From contig JBBPSI010000365.1 of the NCBI GenBank assembly GCA_038093515.1, positions 1 to 18,590 of the forward strand: a stretch of DNA of 18,590 nucleotides, read 5' to 3'. Under the pieces are notes generated by a model, which made no database searches, was not told the origin of the DNA, and was given only the letters and a program-made list of their open reading frames with translations. Below are positions 17,842 to 18,590 of this stretch, in pieces. The translations under genes were made by a program, and so were the position numbers. The DNA comes from Butyriboletus loyo (lineage: Eukaryota > Basidiomycota > Agaricomycetes > Boletales > Boletaceae). Each line of letters begins with the position of its first letter. Position 1 is the first letter of the stretch.

Positions 17842-18590
17842 TAGGACTCGTATTCCAAGCGAGTTCCTTGATAGGGAGTTCCGTGTTCAGGACCGTACTC
17901 TTTAAACAGAGAAGAAAATTCAAAAAGTGATAGGCCCCGAAGGGGTCGAGGGGCGGAAGGGTGGGCGTGGTGATAATCCGCGATTACATCCTGCGAATTT
18001 CCCAGATTGGATACTGGTTCCCACGTGCGGTCCGTTTCGTCATAGCCCCTCCAGTGCACTAAATACTCCAACTTCCTGCGCTTCATCCGTGATGCGACTA
18101 TGTAATCAACCTCGAATTCCGAGTATCCTTCATCCATGACATTGACTGGGTCTGGACGTAGGACAGGCTGTCCTGGAAGGGTTTCTCGGTAGGGTTTGAC
18201 TCGAGAAATGTTGACTACAGGATGAATCCGCATGCTGCTCGGCAGCTGAAGTTCGACAGCGTTTGGTTTGAGTGCCTTGATCCGATAAGGACCAATCCAA
18301 CGCTGTGTGAGTTTTCGTGCAGTGTACGGCAGTTTAAGGTTCTCCGTACTAAGCCACACACTATCTCCCACTTTGTAAACGGGCGCATCCGATCGTTTAT
18401 TATCGGCTTGTGATACCATGCGCTTGCGAGCTTCTTCCAATGCTTCTTTAACCTCGGCATGTGCTTTCCCAGCACTGCGTGCGAAATCTCCGGCTAGCGT
18501 GTTGGAAGACTTTTCGAACCCGACTCTAGGATAATAATTTCGTGTGATAGAGAATGGAATTGTACCCATGGCGGTGGTGAGGGAATTATT
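17841..18590 (-). CDS. pol: C-terminal pol of element B (integrase end and chromodomain)
   Basis: Open from the window edge to TAG 17841-17843, about 249 codons, without stop or shift. It covers the integrase C-terminal part (NYYPRVGFEKSS, DSVWLSTENLKL, HPVVNISRVKPYRETLPG) and a chromodomain (DYIVASRMKRRKLEYLVHW, RTWEP). Where element A has TGA (1763-1765), this copy has CGA. Catalytic core, RNase H and RT are beyond the edge, so whether the whole element is intact cannot be judged. Confidence 0.92.
   Translation of the reverse strand, partial: NNSLTTAMGTIPFSITRNYYPRVGFEKSSNTLAGDFARSAGKAHAEVKEALEEARKRMVSQADNKRSDAPVYKVGDSVWLSTENLKLPYTARKLTQRWIGPYRIKALKPNAVELQLPSSMRIHPVVNISRVKPYRETLPGQPVLRPDPVNVMDEGYSEFEVDYIVASRMKRRKLEYLVHWRGYDETDRTWEPVSNLGNSQDVIADYHHAHPSAPRPLRGLSLFEFSSLFKEYGPEHGTPYQGTRLEYES

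Larger units (their letters stand above)
17337..18590 (-). mobile_element. Element B: 3' part of a chromovirus, sister of element A
   Basis: Minus-strand copy leaving the right edge: LTR 17337-17829, polypurine tract 17830-17841, then the pol C-terminus. Its 3' flank on the plus strand, TGGAG (17332-17336), would be one copy of the target duplication; the other is outside the window. It disrupts the Tc1-like transposase. Confidence 0.93.

Noticed and set aside
1..18590. CRISPR array, rRNA or tRNA genes
   Set aside because: No regularly spaced short repeats and no cloverleaf or rRNA-like sequence found by eye; repeats present are LTRs, exon copies and one two-unit tandem.

Overview
The window reads as a repeat-rich tract of a filamentous fungus, most likely an Agaricomycete (Basidiomycota). 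Three things point there: one intact host gene with three very short introns (60, 55 and 55 nt), an abundance of chromodomain-bearing Ty3/Gypsy elements (chromoviruses), and a mutation pattern dominated by C-to-T/G-to-A changes at CpG. The species cannot be named from sequence alone.

Layout, left to right. 1-2822: the 3' part of a plus-strand chromovirus (element A: RT end, RNase H, integrase, chromodomain, polypurine tract, 494-bp LTR). 2823-3350: G/T-rich non-coding DNA. 3350-5780: a CpG-rich island with the only intact host gene, a minus-strand eEF1B-gamma-like glutathione transferase (4473-5320), bracketed by two decayed partial copies of its last exon (about 3439-3651 and 5784-5998). 6129-14630: a complete but decayed minus-strand chromovirus (element D) with 415-bp LTRs and a TACTT target duplication. 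Its order is 5' LTR, gag, pol, then an extra third gene. This third gene carries three CCHC zinc knuckles and is broken by two later insertions: a solo LTR of D's own family, itself split by another solo LTR, and a plus-strand solo LTR. 14649-15589: a minus-strand poly(A)-tailed retroposon with a 13-bp target duplication, split by a solo LTR. 15603-16841: AT-rich DNA with no recognised gene. 16920-17336: the N-terminal part of a Tc1/mariner transposase, cut by the LTR of element B. 17337-18590: element B, a minus-strand sister of element A, open as far as it is visible.

How the parts relate. Elements A and B are about 95% alike in their LTRs, face each other tail to tail and frame the window. 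The solo LTRs at 6952, 8486 and 15012 belong to a diverged branch of the A/B LTR family; all three have perfect 5-bp target duplications. Element D is older: gag-pol carries ten premature stops, nine of them TGA, and the pol reading frame runs about 3.5 kb without an indel. That is the mark of transition mutation of CpG-containing codons, not ordinary indel decay.

Main points of interest: the post-pol zinc-knuckle gene of element D; a 10-nt complementarity between D's predicted RNA 5' end and its primer-binding region, suggesting Tf1-like self-priming; a gag-pol frameshift window pinned to 13 nt; a conserved LTR hairpin and CRE/E-box array; and a near-textbook example of CpG erasure between two copies of one sequence. 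All counts were made by eye.
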